Source: Micrococcales bacterium (GTDB lineage Bacteria; Actinomycetota; Actinomycetes; Actinomycetales; Cellulomonadaceae). From it: DNA of 64,000 nucleotides. Location: positions 1 through 64,000 of the forward strand of contig WQWY01000017.1 in assembly GCA_009785115.1 (NCBI GenBank), written 5' to 3'. Position numbers and translations under genes: made by a program. The notes below the pieces were generated by a model. It made no database searches and had not been told where the DNA came from. It saw only the letters and a program-made list of their open reading frames with translations. How positions within the stretch are numbered: the stretch's first letter is position 1; the number at the start of each line of letters is the position of its first letter. Positions 1 through 7,816 of the stretch are shown here, one piece after another.

Positions 1-768
1 CACATCCGCGACGCACTACCCCAAGTACTCCCCGACACCGTCCTGCAGAAGGTCATCGACCCACGCCAAGCCATGGACGTCCTCGGAGAACGCATCCGCA
101 CGTTCATGGACGACGACATGATCCGACGACTCACCGGACTAGACCCTCAAAACCTCCCCGACCTGGGTGGGTTCGTCGCGCGTGCCGCCGATGCGCTGGG
201 TATGACGCCAGCCCAGCTCTACGAGAGGTTGGGCCTGAACTATCCCAACAGCCCGTTCCGCGCCCAAGGTGAACCCATGTTTGCTGTACGGTATAGGGCA
301 GGAGATGCGCTGCCGAGCGAAAAGGTCATGGACAACGGGGTGTCGGTGGCAGTCACTCATCACACCAACAACGCGCTGGACGCGATGCTCGACATGCCTG
401 ACCACATCTACACCATGCCCCACGGACCCCGACGCACCACAGCAGTCCACGAGTGGCTCAACACCCGAGCCGCCGAGAAACCAGAAGGCGCAGCGCTCAC
501 CGAGGCAGGCGACCGCGCGGCCAGACCCCGCGACCTGGCCACCAATACCAAGGAAGCCCTCGACCCCACCAACCCGTTCACCGGCAACGGGTTCGCCGGC
601 GCCGGGGACGGCTACATCCCCGAGATGTCCTATACCACCAGGATCGACATTCCTGAGGGTGCGGAGATGTGGCGCATCGACCCCGACGGAACCCAACAGC
701 TCGCAGCGGTCTACAGAGACAGCGACTGGCACGTCATCGTGGAGCAGCCCGCAGGGCTCGTCCCATGA
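1..768 (+). CDS. Polymorphic toxin, C-terminal part (5' end outside window)
   Basis: The frame is open from the first base, so the visible 255 residues are the tail of a longer protein. The last 125 codons (394-768) recur as two free-standing copies downstream (1148-1522 and 1905-2279), and each copy is followed by a related small gene through an ATGA overlap. That arrangement of a variable tail plus adjacent small gene is the classic layout of polymorphic or contact-dependent toxins with immunity genes, so I infer a toxin C-terminus. The tail starts with MPDHIYTMPHGP and contains the conserved stretches GYIPEMSYTT and EGAEMWRIDPDGTQQLA. A preceding segment containing FAVRYRAGD may also belong to the toxic domain. 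I do not recognise the enzyme family, and the delivery domain is not in the window. Confidence 0.6.
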   Translation, partial: HIRDALPQVLPDTVLQKVIDPRQAMDVLGERIRTFMDDDMIRRLTGLDPQNLPDLGGFVARAADALGMTPAQLYERLGLNYPNSPFRAQGEPMFAVRYRAGDALPSEKVMDNGVSVAVTHHTNNALDAMLDMPDHIYTMPHGPRRTTAVHEWLNTRAAEKPEGAALTEAGDRAARPRDLATNTKEALDPTNPFTGNGFAGAGDGYIPEMSYTTRIDIPEGAEMWRIDPDGTQQLAAVYRDSDWHVIVEQPAGLVP

Positions 769-1145
769 GAGCCGGGTCTTATGCGGTGTGGAAAGGAGAG
801 GTCTTCGAGCGCGCTCGTATCACAGATTCGAGGCTCTTGATCTTCCGGCCAACGTCGCAGCCGCGTCCTGAAGGGTTCGAGTACAGTCGGATGCGAGGAT
901 GGAAGCGCGAGGTCCACATCTCCGAGGTGGAGCGTCGTTTCTCCGTCAGCACGACAGCGGTATGGCGTGGGCAACGCGTAGAGGTGGTATGGGTCAGGGA
1001 TGAAAAAGCATTGGTTCGGGGGGAAAAAAACGCCCCAGGTAACTATCCTGAAGTAGTGGGGACAGAAAAGACTGGTGAATGGGTGTCTGTGGTGCCGATA
1101 ACAGAGCTCACCGAGGTTGTAGAAACCTACCACGACAGCATCTGA
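765..1145 (+). CDS. Putative immunity protein, copy 1 (126 aa)
   Basis: The ATG at 765 overlaps the TGA of the toxin tail (ATGA), so translation is probably coupled. The product begins MRAGSYAVWKGEVFE, has a central VHISEVERRFSV segment and ends TYHDSI. It has no signal peptide or membrane segment, so it should be cytosolic. Two paralogues follow (1519-1902 and 2276-2662); they share the ends while the middle differs most. Position directly after the toxin tail implies that it neutralises that toxin. This is inferred from gene order, since no immunity family is recognised. Confidence 0.6.
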   Translation: MRAGSYAVWKGEVFERARITDSRLLIFRPTSQPRPEGFEYSRMRGWKREVHISEVERRFSVSTTAVWRGQRVEVVWVRDEKALVRGEKNAPGNYPEVVGTEKTGEWVSVVPITELTEVVETYHDSI

Positions 1146-1147
1146 CC

Positions 1148-1522
1148 ATGCCCGACCACATCTACACCATGCCCCACGGACCCGAACGCACCACAGCAGT
1201 CCACGAATGGCTCAACACCCGAGCCACCGAAAAACCCGAAGGCGCAGCACTGACCGAAGCAGGCGACCGCGCAGCAAGACCCAGAGACCTGGCCAAGAAC
1301 GCGGAGGAAGCCCTTGATCCCGCCAACCCGTTCAAAGGCAACGGGTTCGCTGGTTCTGGGGAGGGTTACATCCCTGAGATGTCCTACACCACCAGGATCG
1401 AGATCCCTGAGGGGGCGGAGATGTGGCGCATCGACCCCGACGGAACCCAACAGCTCGCAGCCGTGTTCGATGGTGACAGGTGGCGTGTGATCGTGGAACA
1501 GCCCTCAGGGTTCGGATCATGA
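1148..1522 (+). CDS. Orphan toxin C-terminal module, copy 2 (124 aa)
   Basis: This gene has exactly the same length (375 nt) as the toxin tail at 394-768 and is nearly identical over most of its length, but has no upstream delivery region. Its ATG lies 2 nt after the stop of the preceding immunity gene and no good ribosome binding site is visible, so it may be weakly translated or silent. Orphan tail/immunity pairs in such loci usually act as a recombination reserve that can replace the tail of the main toxin. It lacks the FAVRYRAGD-containing segment that precedes the domain in the full toxin, so it may be an incomplete enzyme. Confidence 0.6.
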   Translation: MPDHIYTMPHGPERTTAVHEWLNTRATEKPEGAALTEAGDRAARPRDLAKNAEEALDPANPFKGNGFAGSGEGYIPEMSYTTRIEIPEGAEMWRIDPDGTQQLAAVFDGDRWRVIVEQPSGFGS

Positions 1523-1902
1523 GAGCAGGGTCTTACGCGGTATGGAAAGGTGAGGTGTTTGAGTGCAACAGACGAGGCTCCAAGGTATATCTCCACGTAG
1601 AGTCATCGAAGCCTTGTCCTGAAGGCTTCGAGAAGCATCCACAAAGAGGCTGGGTTCGTTTGGTGCACATCTCCGAGGTCGAGCGCCGATTCTCCGTCAC
1701 CACGACAGCCGTGTGGCAGGGGCAACGTGTGGAGGTGGACTCCATCAGGGACGGCAAAGCGGCGCTGAGCGGGAAGAGTCCGCGACCAGGCGACGCACCC
1801 AAACATCCTTCGATCATGGTGGAAAGATATGGAGAATGGCAGGTGCTGGTCCCAGAATACGAGTTGACGGAGGTCGTGGAGAAGTATCACGACAGCATCT
1901 GA
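1519..1902 (+). CDS. Putative immunity protein, copy 2 (127 aa)
   Basis: Paralogue of the 765-1145 product, starting by ATGA overlap with the orphan toxin module before it. The N-terminus (MRAGSYAVWKGEVFEC) and the C-terminus (ELTEVVEKYHDSI) are conserved among the three copies, while residues about 17-45 differ strongly. A segment from about residue 75 (VEVDSIRDGKAALSGKS) is shared with copy 3 but not copy 1, which suggests mosaic exchange between copies. The likely role is protection against its cognate toxin tail, inferred from gene order. Confidence 0.58.
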   Translation: MRAGSYAVWKGEVFECNRRGSKVYLHVESSKPCPEGFEKHPQRGWVRLVHISEVERRFSVTTTAVWQGQRVEVDSIRDGKAALSGKSPRPGDAPKHPSIMVERYGEWQVLVPEYELTEVVEKYHDSI

Positions 1903-1904
1903 CC

Positions 1905-2279
1905 ATGCCCGACCACATCTACACCATGCCCCACGGACCCCAACGAACCACAGCCGTCCACGAATGGCTCAACACCCGTGCCGCCGAAAAACCCGAAGGC
2001 GCAGCCCTCACCGAAGCCGGCGACCGCGCGGCAAGACCCAGAGACCTGGCCAAGAACGCGGAGGAAGCCCTCGACCCCGCCAACCCGTTCATGGGCAACG
2101 GGTTCGCCGGGAACGTGGACGGCTACATCCCCGAGATGTCCTACACCACCAAGATCAAGGTCCCTGAGGGGGCGGAGATGTGGCGCATCGACCCCGACGG
2201 AACACAACAGCTCGCAGCCGTGTTCAGGGACGGCAGTTGGCATGTCATCGTGGAACAGCCATCAGGGATCGTTCCATGA
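1905..2279 (+). CDS. Orphan toxin C-terminal module, copy 3 (124 aa)
   Basis: Third 375-nt copy of the toxin tail, 2 nt after the stop codon of immunity copy 2 and with the same start context (TGACCATGCC). It differs from copies 1 and 2 mainly around residues 66-76 (MGNGFAGNVDG) and near the C-terminus. The equal length and continuous frame argue against simple decay. Like copy 2 it lacks the upstream delivery part, so it is best read as a donor cassette or vestigial duplicate. The biochemical activity is unknown. Confidence 0.58.
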   Translation: MPDHIYTMPHGPQRTTAVHEWLNTRAAEKPEGAALTEAGDRAARPRDLAKNAEEALDPANPFMGNGFAGNVDGYIPEMSYTTKIKVPEGAEMWRIDPDGTQQLAAVFRDGSWHVIVEQPSGIVP

Positions 2280-2662
2280 GAGCAGGGTCCTACGCGGTAT
2301 GGCAAGGAGAAGTCTTCGAGTGCTACTACATCACAGACTCGAAACTCTTGCTCTTCCGATCGGCGCTACATCCGCAACCCGAAGGTTTCGAGCCCAGCCG
2401 GTATCGGGGGTGGTCCCGCGAGGTCCACATCTCCGAGGTTGGACACCGCTTCTCCGTCACCACGACGGCCGTGTGGCGGGGGCATCGTGTGGAGGTGGAC
2501 TCCATCAGGGACGGCAAAGCGGCGCTGAGCGGGAAGAGTCCGCGACCAGGCGACGCGCCCAAGCACCCTTCAATCATGGTAGAGCGGTACGGAGAGTGGG
2601 AGGTCTTGGTCCCGGCGTACGAGCTGACGGAGGTTGTGGAGAAGTACCACGACAGCATCTGA
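2276..2662 (+). CDS. Putative immunity protein, copy 3 (128 aa)
   Basis: Third member of the immunity family, again coupled by ATGA to the toxin module. It shares MRAGSYAVWQGEVFE at the start, VEVDSIRDGKAALSGKS in the second half and YHDSI at the end. Just after its stop the sequence GACCGTGCCCGGTCGCATC resembles the start region of a fourth toxin module (GACCATGCCCGACCACATC), but no further homologous frame continues. The array probably ends here in a decayed copy. Confidence 0.58.
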   Translation: MRAGSYAVWQGEVFECYYITDSKLLLFRSALHPQPEGFEPSRYRGWSREVHISEVGHRFSVTTTAVWRGHRVEVDSIRDGKAALSGKSPRPGDAPKHPSIMVERYGEWEVLVPAYELTEVVEKYHDSI

Positions 2663-2734
2663 CCGTGCCCGGTCGCATCGGTGGACGGGCCTGCTCAACA
2701 CCGGGGAGATGCGCGCCTGGCGGCTCGGCAGCCG

Positions 2735-3121
2735 TCAGCCCTGGACGAACTCCAGGGCCTCTTCGCGGGTCGCGACCGCTTTGGTCGCCTCGTCGATCAG
2801 GCCCGCCTGGCGGTGCAGGGGGGAACCTTCCATGAGCACAGCCGCTCGCGGCATCACCAGCGCGCCCCGAGACATGCCGTGGTCTTGGCACATCGTCATC
2901 ATGCGCGCCTGGCGCTCGGCGATCAGGTCTTCTTGGGCCGGGTAGGCGGTCAGGTCACCGACGAGCGTCCAGCCGGGACGCGCGTGCTCGAGAGAGTCCT
3001 CGAGCTCCGCGAGCCACCGGTCCATGAGGCTCTCGTCCCAGAGACCGGCAAGAGCGAAGTCCACATGGTTCGTGTCGGTGTCCCAGTGCAGGGCATAGGT
3101 TCCCACCATGTCGTCCTCCAT
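2735..3121 (-). CDS. Small STAS/SpoIIAA-like hypothetical protein (128 aa)
   Basis: A cytosolic protein of 128 residues (start MEDDMVGTYALHWD; a second ATG four codons on is possible). The alternation of a short N-terminal beta strand with W-D, an LAGLWDE segment, a central helix and GDLTAYPAQED resembles SpoIIAA-like or STAS-fold proteins that sense or bind regulatory partners. The match is by pattern only and is weak. It lies opposite to the toxin array and to mgtE, so it is probably monocistronic. No function is assigned. Confidence 0.55.
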   Translation of the reverse strand: MEDDMVGTYALHWDTDTNHVDFALAGLWDESLMDRWLAELEDSLEHARPGWTLVGDLTAYPAQEDLIAERQARMMTMCQDHGMSRGALVMPRAAVLMEGSPLHRQAGLIDEATKAVATREEALEFVQG

Positions 3122-3697
3122 GACGCCAACGCTGGCCGACGTCCCTCGTCTGCCTCGATGGTCAGACGGGCCGAGCGAACCGGCAACCGTGAGGTCACCC
3201 GATCAGACCTGTCCGCCCACAAAATAACCCTAGCGGATCACCCACCCGCGCGGCATGGACTTCGCCGGGCTACAGTGCTCTAGACCGTCCGCAACGGCGC
3301 GGACGGTCCGACATCTCACGGCCCTGCCGTTCTGCCTCGGCGTCGGCCTGGCCTGATACCCTCCTGCGGGGCCTCGGTGGTTCCTCGTCAGCGCCCGAGA
3401 GGGCATCTGCTGACACGCCGCAGCAGCCGCGAGGCGGTCGCGGCCCGCGACAGGGAAGCGAGGTGAGCTGTCCATGAGCAGTGACGACAGCTGTAGTCAC
3501 AGACCGGACACCGCGCCCGCCGCCCGTCGCCTCCACGGCTCGGTCTAGAGCGTCCCTCCTGCCTCCGCGGCAGCGAGAGCGTCCGGCGGCGCCCGCGCGG
3601 TGCGACCCCCACGTGCGAGCACCCTCGTCCGCGGCACGGCCGTGCGACGCCGGGTGCGCACCCACCGCCGCACGCCCACCGAGAAGGAGCCGGACCT
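3122..3697 (+). promoter_or_regulatory. Long leader upstream of mgtE, possible Mg2+-responsive element
   Basis: This 576-bp stretch has no convincing full gene. A perfect 10-bp hairpin sits at 3283-3308 (GACCGTCCGC, 6-nt loop, inverse). Around 3370-3470 the order GGTG, then a CTCCT-like run, a GTCAGC/GCTGAC stem, then ACGCCGCAGCAGCC loosely recalls the M-box (ykoK) Mg2+ riboswitch, but the diagnostic GGTGAGGCTCCT core is not intact. A 24-codon ORF with a Shine-Dalgarno lies at 3474-3548. A regulated leader is plausible because the downstream gene is a Mg2+ transporter. The riboswitch identity is unproven. Confidence 0.3.
3474..3548 (+). CDS. Possible leader peptide upstream of mgtE (24 aa)
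   Basis: ATG at 3474 preceded by GAGGTGA at suitable spacing; the product is MSSDDSCSHRPDTAPAARRL followed by HGSV and a TAG stop. It contains two prolines and clustered charged residues. Short proline-containing leader peptides control the Mg2+ transporter mgtA in enterobacteria (MgtL), so a similar translational sensor is conceivable here. Only the ORF and its ribosome binding site are seen. It could be a chance ORF in a GC-rich leader. Confidence 0.2.
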   Translation: MSSDDSCSHRPDTAPAARRLHGSV

Positions 3698-5056
3698 ATG
3701 ACCTCCGAGCAGACCCGCGACGTGATGTCGCTGCTGGACATCATCACCGCGCCCCTCGCCGCCAACGACCTCGCGAACGTCGCTGCCGCGCTCGCGTCCG
3801 CGCCGACCGAGCACCTCGCCCCCGCCCTGGAACGGCTCGACTCCCACCAGCGCGCGATCACCTACCGGCTGCTGCCCAAGGACCGCGCGCTGGAGGTGTT
3901 CGAGGAGCTCTCACCGGGGTTGCAGGGTGACCTGATCCAGGCGTTGCGAGACGCCGAGGTCGCCGCGATCTTCGCCGGCCTGGACCCGGACGACCGGGTC
4001 TGGCTGCTGGACGAGCTCCCGTCCTCTGTCGCACCACGCCTGATGCGCGGCCTGCCCGCACGAGAGCGCGAGCTCACGGCGGAGGTGCTCGGCTACCCGC
4101 ACGGGTCCATCGGGCGTCGCATGAGCCCCGAGTACGTCTCCGCGTACGCCGACCAGACCGTCGACGACGCGATGGGCCGGGTCCGCGCCCGCCTCGACGA
4201 CGCCGAGACCGTCTACACCCTCCCCGTCCTCGATGCCGGGCGCAAGGTCGTCGGGGTCGTCAGCCTGCGCGACCTGCTGCGCGCCGACCCGTCCGCACAG
4301 GTGCGCGACCTCATGCGCGAGGCCCAGACGGCGGCCGCTGACGACGACGTCGAGATCGCGGCACGACGCTGCGCCGACCAGGGGCTGCTCGCGCTGCCGA
4401 TCGTCGACCACGAGGCCCGGCTGGTCGGCATCCTCACCATCGACGACGCGGTGCGCATCCTGGAGCAGGAGGAGAGCGAGGACACCGCGCGCCAGGGTGG
4501 TGTCGAGCCGCTGCGCCGCCCCTACCTGTCCACCCCCGTCTCGGCCATCATCCGCTCCCGTGTCGTCTGGCTGCTCGTCCTCGCCGTGAGCGCGATCTTG
4601 ACCGTGCAGGTGCTCTCCACGTTCGAGGCGACCATCGAGCAGGTGACCGTGCTCGCCCTGTTCGTCACGCTGCTGGTCGGCGTCGGTGGCAACACCGGCA
4701 ACCAGGCCGCCACCACCGTCACCCGGGCGCTCGCGCTCGGCGACGTGCGTCCTCGCGACATCGTCCACGTGCTCACCCGCGAGGCTCGCGTCGGGTTCTC
4801 CCTGGGCGCGCTGCTGGGGACGATGGGGGTCGTCCTCGCCGGCCTCGTCTACGGCTTCCAGATCGGCCTGGTGGTCGGGCTGACCCTGCTCGCCATCTGC
4901 ACGCTCGCGGCGACCGTCGGAGGAGTCATGCCGCTGGTCGCACGCACCATCCGCGTCGACCCGGCCGTCTTCTCCAACCCCTTCATCACGACCTTCGTCG
5001 ACGCCACCGGGCTCATCGTCTACTTCCTCATCGCCCGCGCCATCCTTCAGATCTGA
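3698..5056 (+). CDS. mgtE: Magnesium transporter MgtE
   Basis: A 452-residue MgtE with the usual architecture: a helical N domain (about 1-130), two CBS domains (about 131-255) that gate the channel in response to cytosolic Mg2+, a connecting helix, and five transmembrane helices (about 285-452). The pore signature GGNTGNQAATTVTRAL is present at the expected place. It mediates Mg2+ influx across the inner membrane as a homodimer. The start is supported by GAAGGAG just upstream of the ATG. The gene is followed after about 110 bp by an unrelated dehydrogenase. The long 5' leader suggests regulation by Mg2+. Confidence 0.95.
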   Translation: MTSEQTRDVMSLLDIITAPLAANDLANVAAALASAPTEHLAPALERLDSHQRAITYRLLPKDRALEVFEELSPGLQGDLIQALRDAEVAAIFAGLDPDDRVWLLDELPSSVAPRLMRGLPARERELTAEVLGYPHGSIGRRMSPEYVSAYADQTVDDAMGRVRARLDDAETVYTLPVLDAGRKVVGVVSLRDLLRADPSAQVRDLMREAQTAAADDDVEIAARRCADQGLLALPIVDHEARLVGILTIDDAVRILEQEESEDTARQGGVEPLRRPYLSTPVSAIIRSRVVWLLVLAVSAILTVQVLSTFEATIEQVTVLALFVTLLVGVGGNTGNQAATTVTRALALGDVRPRDIVHVLTREARVGFSLGALLGTMGVVLAGLVYGFQIGLVVGLTLLAICTLAATVGGVMPLVARTIRVDPAVFSNPFITTFVDATGLIVYFLIARAILQI

Positions 5057-5168
5057 ACCGCGAGACGCCTCGGCTCCGCTCCTCTGCCACCCGCACGAGA
5101 TCTCTCGGTGGCACGGCCGCGCCTGGCGGTCGTGCGAGACACCACGAGGTGCCGGTAACGTGCACGGC

Positions 5169-5969
5169 ATGGAGCTGAACGACAAGGTCTTCGTGGTCAC
5201 CGGCGGCGGCAACGGCATCGGCCGGGAGGTGGTGCTCGAGCTGGTCCGGCGCAGGGCTGTGGTCGCGGCCGTGGACCGCTCCGAGGAGGGGCTGGCAGGC
5301 ACGGTGCGGCTCGCCGGTGAGCGTGCGGAGCGGATCAGCACGCACGTGGTGGACATCACCGACCGGCAGGCGTGCGAGGCGCTGCCGGACGTGGTCGTGC
5401 GGGCGCACGGCCAGGTCGACGGCCTGGTCAACGTGGCGGGGATCATCCAGCCGTTCGTGCACGTCGCCGACCTGGCGGTCGAGCAGGTCGAGAAGGTCAT
5501 GGCGGTGAACTTCTGGGGCACCGTGTACCTGTGCAAGGCCTTCCTGCCCTCGCTCACCGCACGCCCCGCCGCGGCGCTGCTCAACGTGTCCAGCATGGGC
5601 GGCCTGGTGCCGGTGCCCGGCCAGGGTGCCTACGGCGCGAGCAAGGCGGCGGTCAAGCTGTTCACCGAGACGTTGCAGGCTGAGCTGATGGACACCAGCG
5701 TCGCGGTGACCGTGGTGTTCCCCGGCGGGGTCGGCACCAACATCACCGGGAACTCCGGGGTCCAGGTGCACGTGCCGGACGGCGCCAAGGTCCCCAAGGT
5801 GACCGCACCCGACGAGGCGGGCCGTCAGATCGTCGACGCTATCGCGGCCGGTGAGCCCCGGCTGCTGATCGGCAAGGACGCGAAGATGCTCGACCGGATG
5901 GCACGTGTGACGCCCACCAAGGCGATCCTCACCGTCGCCAAGCAGATGAAGTCTCTGCTGGGGAGCTGA
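5169..5969 (+). CDS. Short-chain dehydrogenase/reductase (SDR)
   Basis: Classical SDR of about 266 residues. The Rossmann motif TGGGNGIG lies near residue 11, followed by an acidic residue after beta-2 (AAVDRS). NVAG is present in the middle, a catalytic serine in LNVSSMGG and the YGASK catalytic Tyr/Lys pair. The aspartate after beta-2 suggests NAD+ preference. The substrate cannot be deduced. An in-frame GTG three codons upstream (5160) with GAGGTG before it is an alternative start. A strong terminator follows, so it is probably transcribed alone. Confidence 0.88.
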   Translation: MELNDKVFVVTGGGNGIGREVVLELVRRRAVVAAVDRSEEGLAGTVRLAGERAERISTHVVDITDRQACEALPDVVVRAHGQVDGLVNVAGIIQPFVHVADLAVEQVEKVMAVNFWGTVYLCKAFLPSLTARPAAALLNVSSMGGLVPVPGQGAYGASKAAVKLFTETLQAELMDTSVAVTVVFPGGVGTNITGNSGVQVHVPDGAKVPKVTAPDEAGRQIVDAIAAGEPRLLIGKDAKMLDRMARVTPTKAILTVAKQMKSLLGS

Positions 5970-5980
5970 AGGCACTGACA

Positions 5981-6019
5981 CCGCAGGGGCCCACGCTCCA
6001 TGAGCGTGGGCCCCTGCGG
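5981..6019 (+). terminator. Strong stem-loop after the SDR gene
   Basis: Perfect 18-bp inverted repeat (5981-5998 with 6002-6019) around a 3-nt loop, 11 nt after the SDR stop codon. It has no T-run, as is common in high-GC actinobacteria. It can also serve the convergent minus-strand gene at 6095. Confidence 0.8.
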
Positions 6020-6094
6020 GTGTGCGGTGGCGCGGGCAGCGCCCACCGCGAAGGTCAGATCGACCGCACGAGCCAGATCGACCGCGCGGTCAGA

Positions 6095-6265
6095 TCAGTA
6101 GTGCTTGGCGGCGACGACGCGCAGCATCCGCAGGTTGATGCGGACGAAGCGGATCAGCTGGGCCGGCACGTTCTGGCGCTGCCTCAGCACGCGGGCGGTC
6201 GGGAGCGGTGCGCTGGCGATGCGTTCGACCAGGGCCTCGTTCGCGGGCGACGGCGATGTGTCCAT
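6095..6265 (-). CDS. Small basic protein following the SQR-like gene (56 aa)
   Basis: The ATG at 6265 is preceded by AGGAG at good spacing; an upstream GTG overlapping the stop of the flavoprotein gene is possible but less well placed. The product begins MDTSPSPANEALVERIAS and its second half is a basic amphipathic stretch (RQRQNVPAQLIRFVRINLRM). It is 26 nt downstream of the SQR-like gene on the same strand and is likely co-transcribed. The basic helix could attach to the membrane or a partner. I know of no assigned function. Confidence 0.6.
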   Translation of the reverse strand: MDTSPSPANEALVERIASAPLPTARVLRQRQNVPAQLIRFVRINLRMLRVVAAKHY

Positions 6266-6291
6266 GGGAGTCTCCTGAGGGTCGAGAGAGG

Positions 6292-7749
6292 TCACTCGGG
6301 GATGAGGTACCAGAACGGACGGGCCTTGGCCTTGTAGATGAACATGAAGTGCAGCATGGTCTTGATCCAGTGGCCGGACAGCCCGATCTCGCCAGACGTG
6401 CCCTTGAGGTCACGACCGGTCAGCGGGTACTTCGCCGGGTCCGGCACCACCGGGAACATCGTCATGGCCGCCGCGGAACCCTTGCGCCAGCTGTTCCCGG
6501 TGGACGCGACGCACGCCGCGCCCATCGTCGTCATCGACGCACCGTGCGCCTTGGCCGAGGGGCCGTCCTTGATGCGGTCGCGGATGGTCTCCGCGACGGT
6601 GCGCGCCATGATGCCCGACGGCATCCCGGTGCGGGGCGGCGAGGGGGCGATGACGGTCCCGTTGACGCTGGTGCGCGGCCGGGAGATCTGGTGCGGCGGG
6701 GCGAAGGCGATGCCTGGGGCGAAGATGTTGGGGTACGCCGGAGACTCGTAGGTGTGCGGCCAGTCCTCGGCCGACCACTCCTCGTAGGGCTTGGGCGTGT
6801 AGTCGGCGTCCACCTTGAGGAAGCCCGACGGGGCGAAGAGCGTCGAGGTGATGTCGTTGCCCTCGCGGTCGAACGCCTTGAGGTCGGCGCCCCGGAACGG
6901 CGGCAGGAGCATGGCGAAGTCGAACTCGAGCTCGCGCTCCACGCCGTCCAGCTGCTCGTAGCGCAGCTTGCCCTCCATCACCTCGTGGACGTGGGCCTGC
7001 GGGATCGCCTTCACGCCCCGCTCACGGAAGAGCGACTCGGTCCACATCCGGCCAGACTGGGTGAACCCCTTCTGGACGAAGCTCATGCCCCCGACGCCGA
7101 AGTCACCCAGCTCGTGCTCGTTGGTGAGGTAGATCAGCTCGGCCTTGTCGCGCACGCCGTTGGCGCGCAGGGCGTGCTCGACGTTGAACGTGTACTCGAA
7201 CGCCGCGCCCTCGCACGTGCACGTGCCGTGCCCGGTGCCGATGACCAGACGCTGGCGCTCGCCGGCCTTCATCTTGTCGATGGTGGCCGCCAGGGCCTTG
7301 GCGGCCTCGACCGCGTGGGACGCGGTGCACACCGACTGGGAGAACCCGTCCGGGCCCAGGCCCGGGGTGGCGGCGAAGTTCAGCTTCGGGCCGGTCGCGT
7401 TGATGAGGTAGTCGTAGGTGATCCGCTCGGTCTCACCCGGACGGTCCTTCCCGGTACGGGTGAACTCGACCTGCGGCGAGGAGTCCTCCGCGGTGCCCTC
7501 GGGGAAGATCGTGGTGGCCAGCCCCTGGTGGTACACGACCCCCTTGCGGCGGTAGATCGGTGCCAGCGGGATCAGGACCTTCTCCGCCGGCATCTTGCCG
7601 ACGCCGACCCAGATGTTCGACGGGATCCAGTTCCAGCTCGAGTTGGGAGTGACCACGGCCACCTCGTGCTCGCGCCCGAGCCACCGCCGCAGGTGCAGCG
7701 CTGCTGTGTGCCCGGCGACCCCGGCCCCAAGAATGACGACTCGTGCCAA
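6292..7749 (-). CDS. Sulfide:quinone oxidoreductase-like FAD flavoprotein
   Basis: Protein of 485 residues of the NAD(P)/FAD-dependent oxidoreductase superfamily. The N-terminal dinucleotide motif is VVILGAGVAGHTAALHL, and NATGP is present in the second FAD-binding region. Cysteines occur in SVCTAS and in GHGTCTCEGAAFEY, consistent with the redox cysteines of sulfide:quinone oxidoreductase or related membrane flavoproteins. The C-terminal 90 residues carry aromatic, amphipathic segments expected for peripheral membrane and quinone contact. I chose the TTG at 7749, which follows GGAG at 8 nt. A CsoR/CstR-type operator 68-83 bp upstream suggests induction by sulfide or persulfide stress, or by copper. 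Confidence 0.75.
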   Translation of the reverse strand: MARVVILGAGVAGHTAALHLRRWLGREHEVAVVTPNSSWNWIPSNIWVGVGKMPAEKVLIPLAPIYRRKGVVYHQGLATTIFPEGTAEDSSPQVEFTRTGKDRPGETERITYDYLINATGPKLNFAATPGLGPDGFSQSVCTASHAVEAAKALAATIDKMKAGERQRLVIGTGHGTCTCEGAAFEYTFNVEHALRANGVRDKAELIYLTNEHELGDFGVGGMSFVQKGFTQSGRMWTESLFRERGVKAIPQAHVHEVMEGKLRYEQLDGVERELEFDFAMLLPPFRGADLKAFDREGNDITSTLFAPSGFLKVDADYTPKPYEEWSAEDWPHTYESPAYPNIFAPGIAFAPPHQISRPRTSVNGTVIAPSPPRTGMPSGIMARTVAETIRDRIKDGPSAKAHGASMTTMGAACVASTGNSWRKGSAAAMTMFPVVPDPAKYPLTGRDLKGTSGEIGLSGHWIKTMLHFMFIYKAKARPFWYLIPE

Positions 7750-7816
7750 CGTACCCACTCCGATGTGTGTCAGTTCGGCTCTCGCGGTGCTCCGCGAGCT
7801 GCTCGGCGCAGAGGGT

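Larger units (their letters stand above)
394..2662 (+). repeat. Tandem array of three toxin-tail/immunity cassettes
   Basis: Three consecutive units of about 755 bp (starting at 394, 1148 and 1905), each made of a 375-nt toxin module and a 381-387-nt immunity gene. Spacing and overlaps are identical in each unit. Nucleotide identity is very high in the toxin modules and patchy in the immunity genes. This supports repeated duplication followed by divergence or gene conversion. Confidence 0.8.

Noticed and set aside
139..732. Long open frames on the minus strand opposite the toxin array
   Set aside because: They mirror the conserved plus-strand toxin copies; the repeated length reflects the duplication and codon bias, and no ribosome binding site or domain supports them.
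3911..5596. 561-codon minus-strand frame opposite mgtE and the SDR gene
   Set aside because: It is antisense to two well-supported genes and has Arg/Gly/Asp-rich, low-complexity composition typical of shadow frames in high-GC DNA.
6050..6105. Short repeats of CAGATCGACCGC near the end of the small basic protein gene
   Set aside because: Only two full copies and one partial copy within 50 bp and no regular spacing; insufficient for a repeat element.
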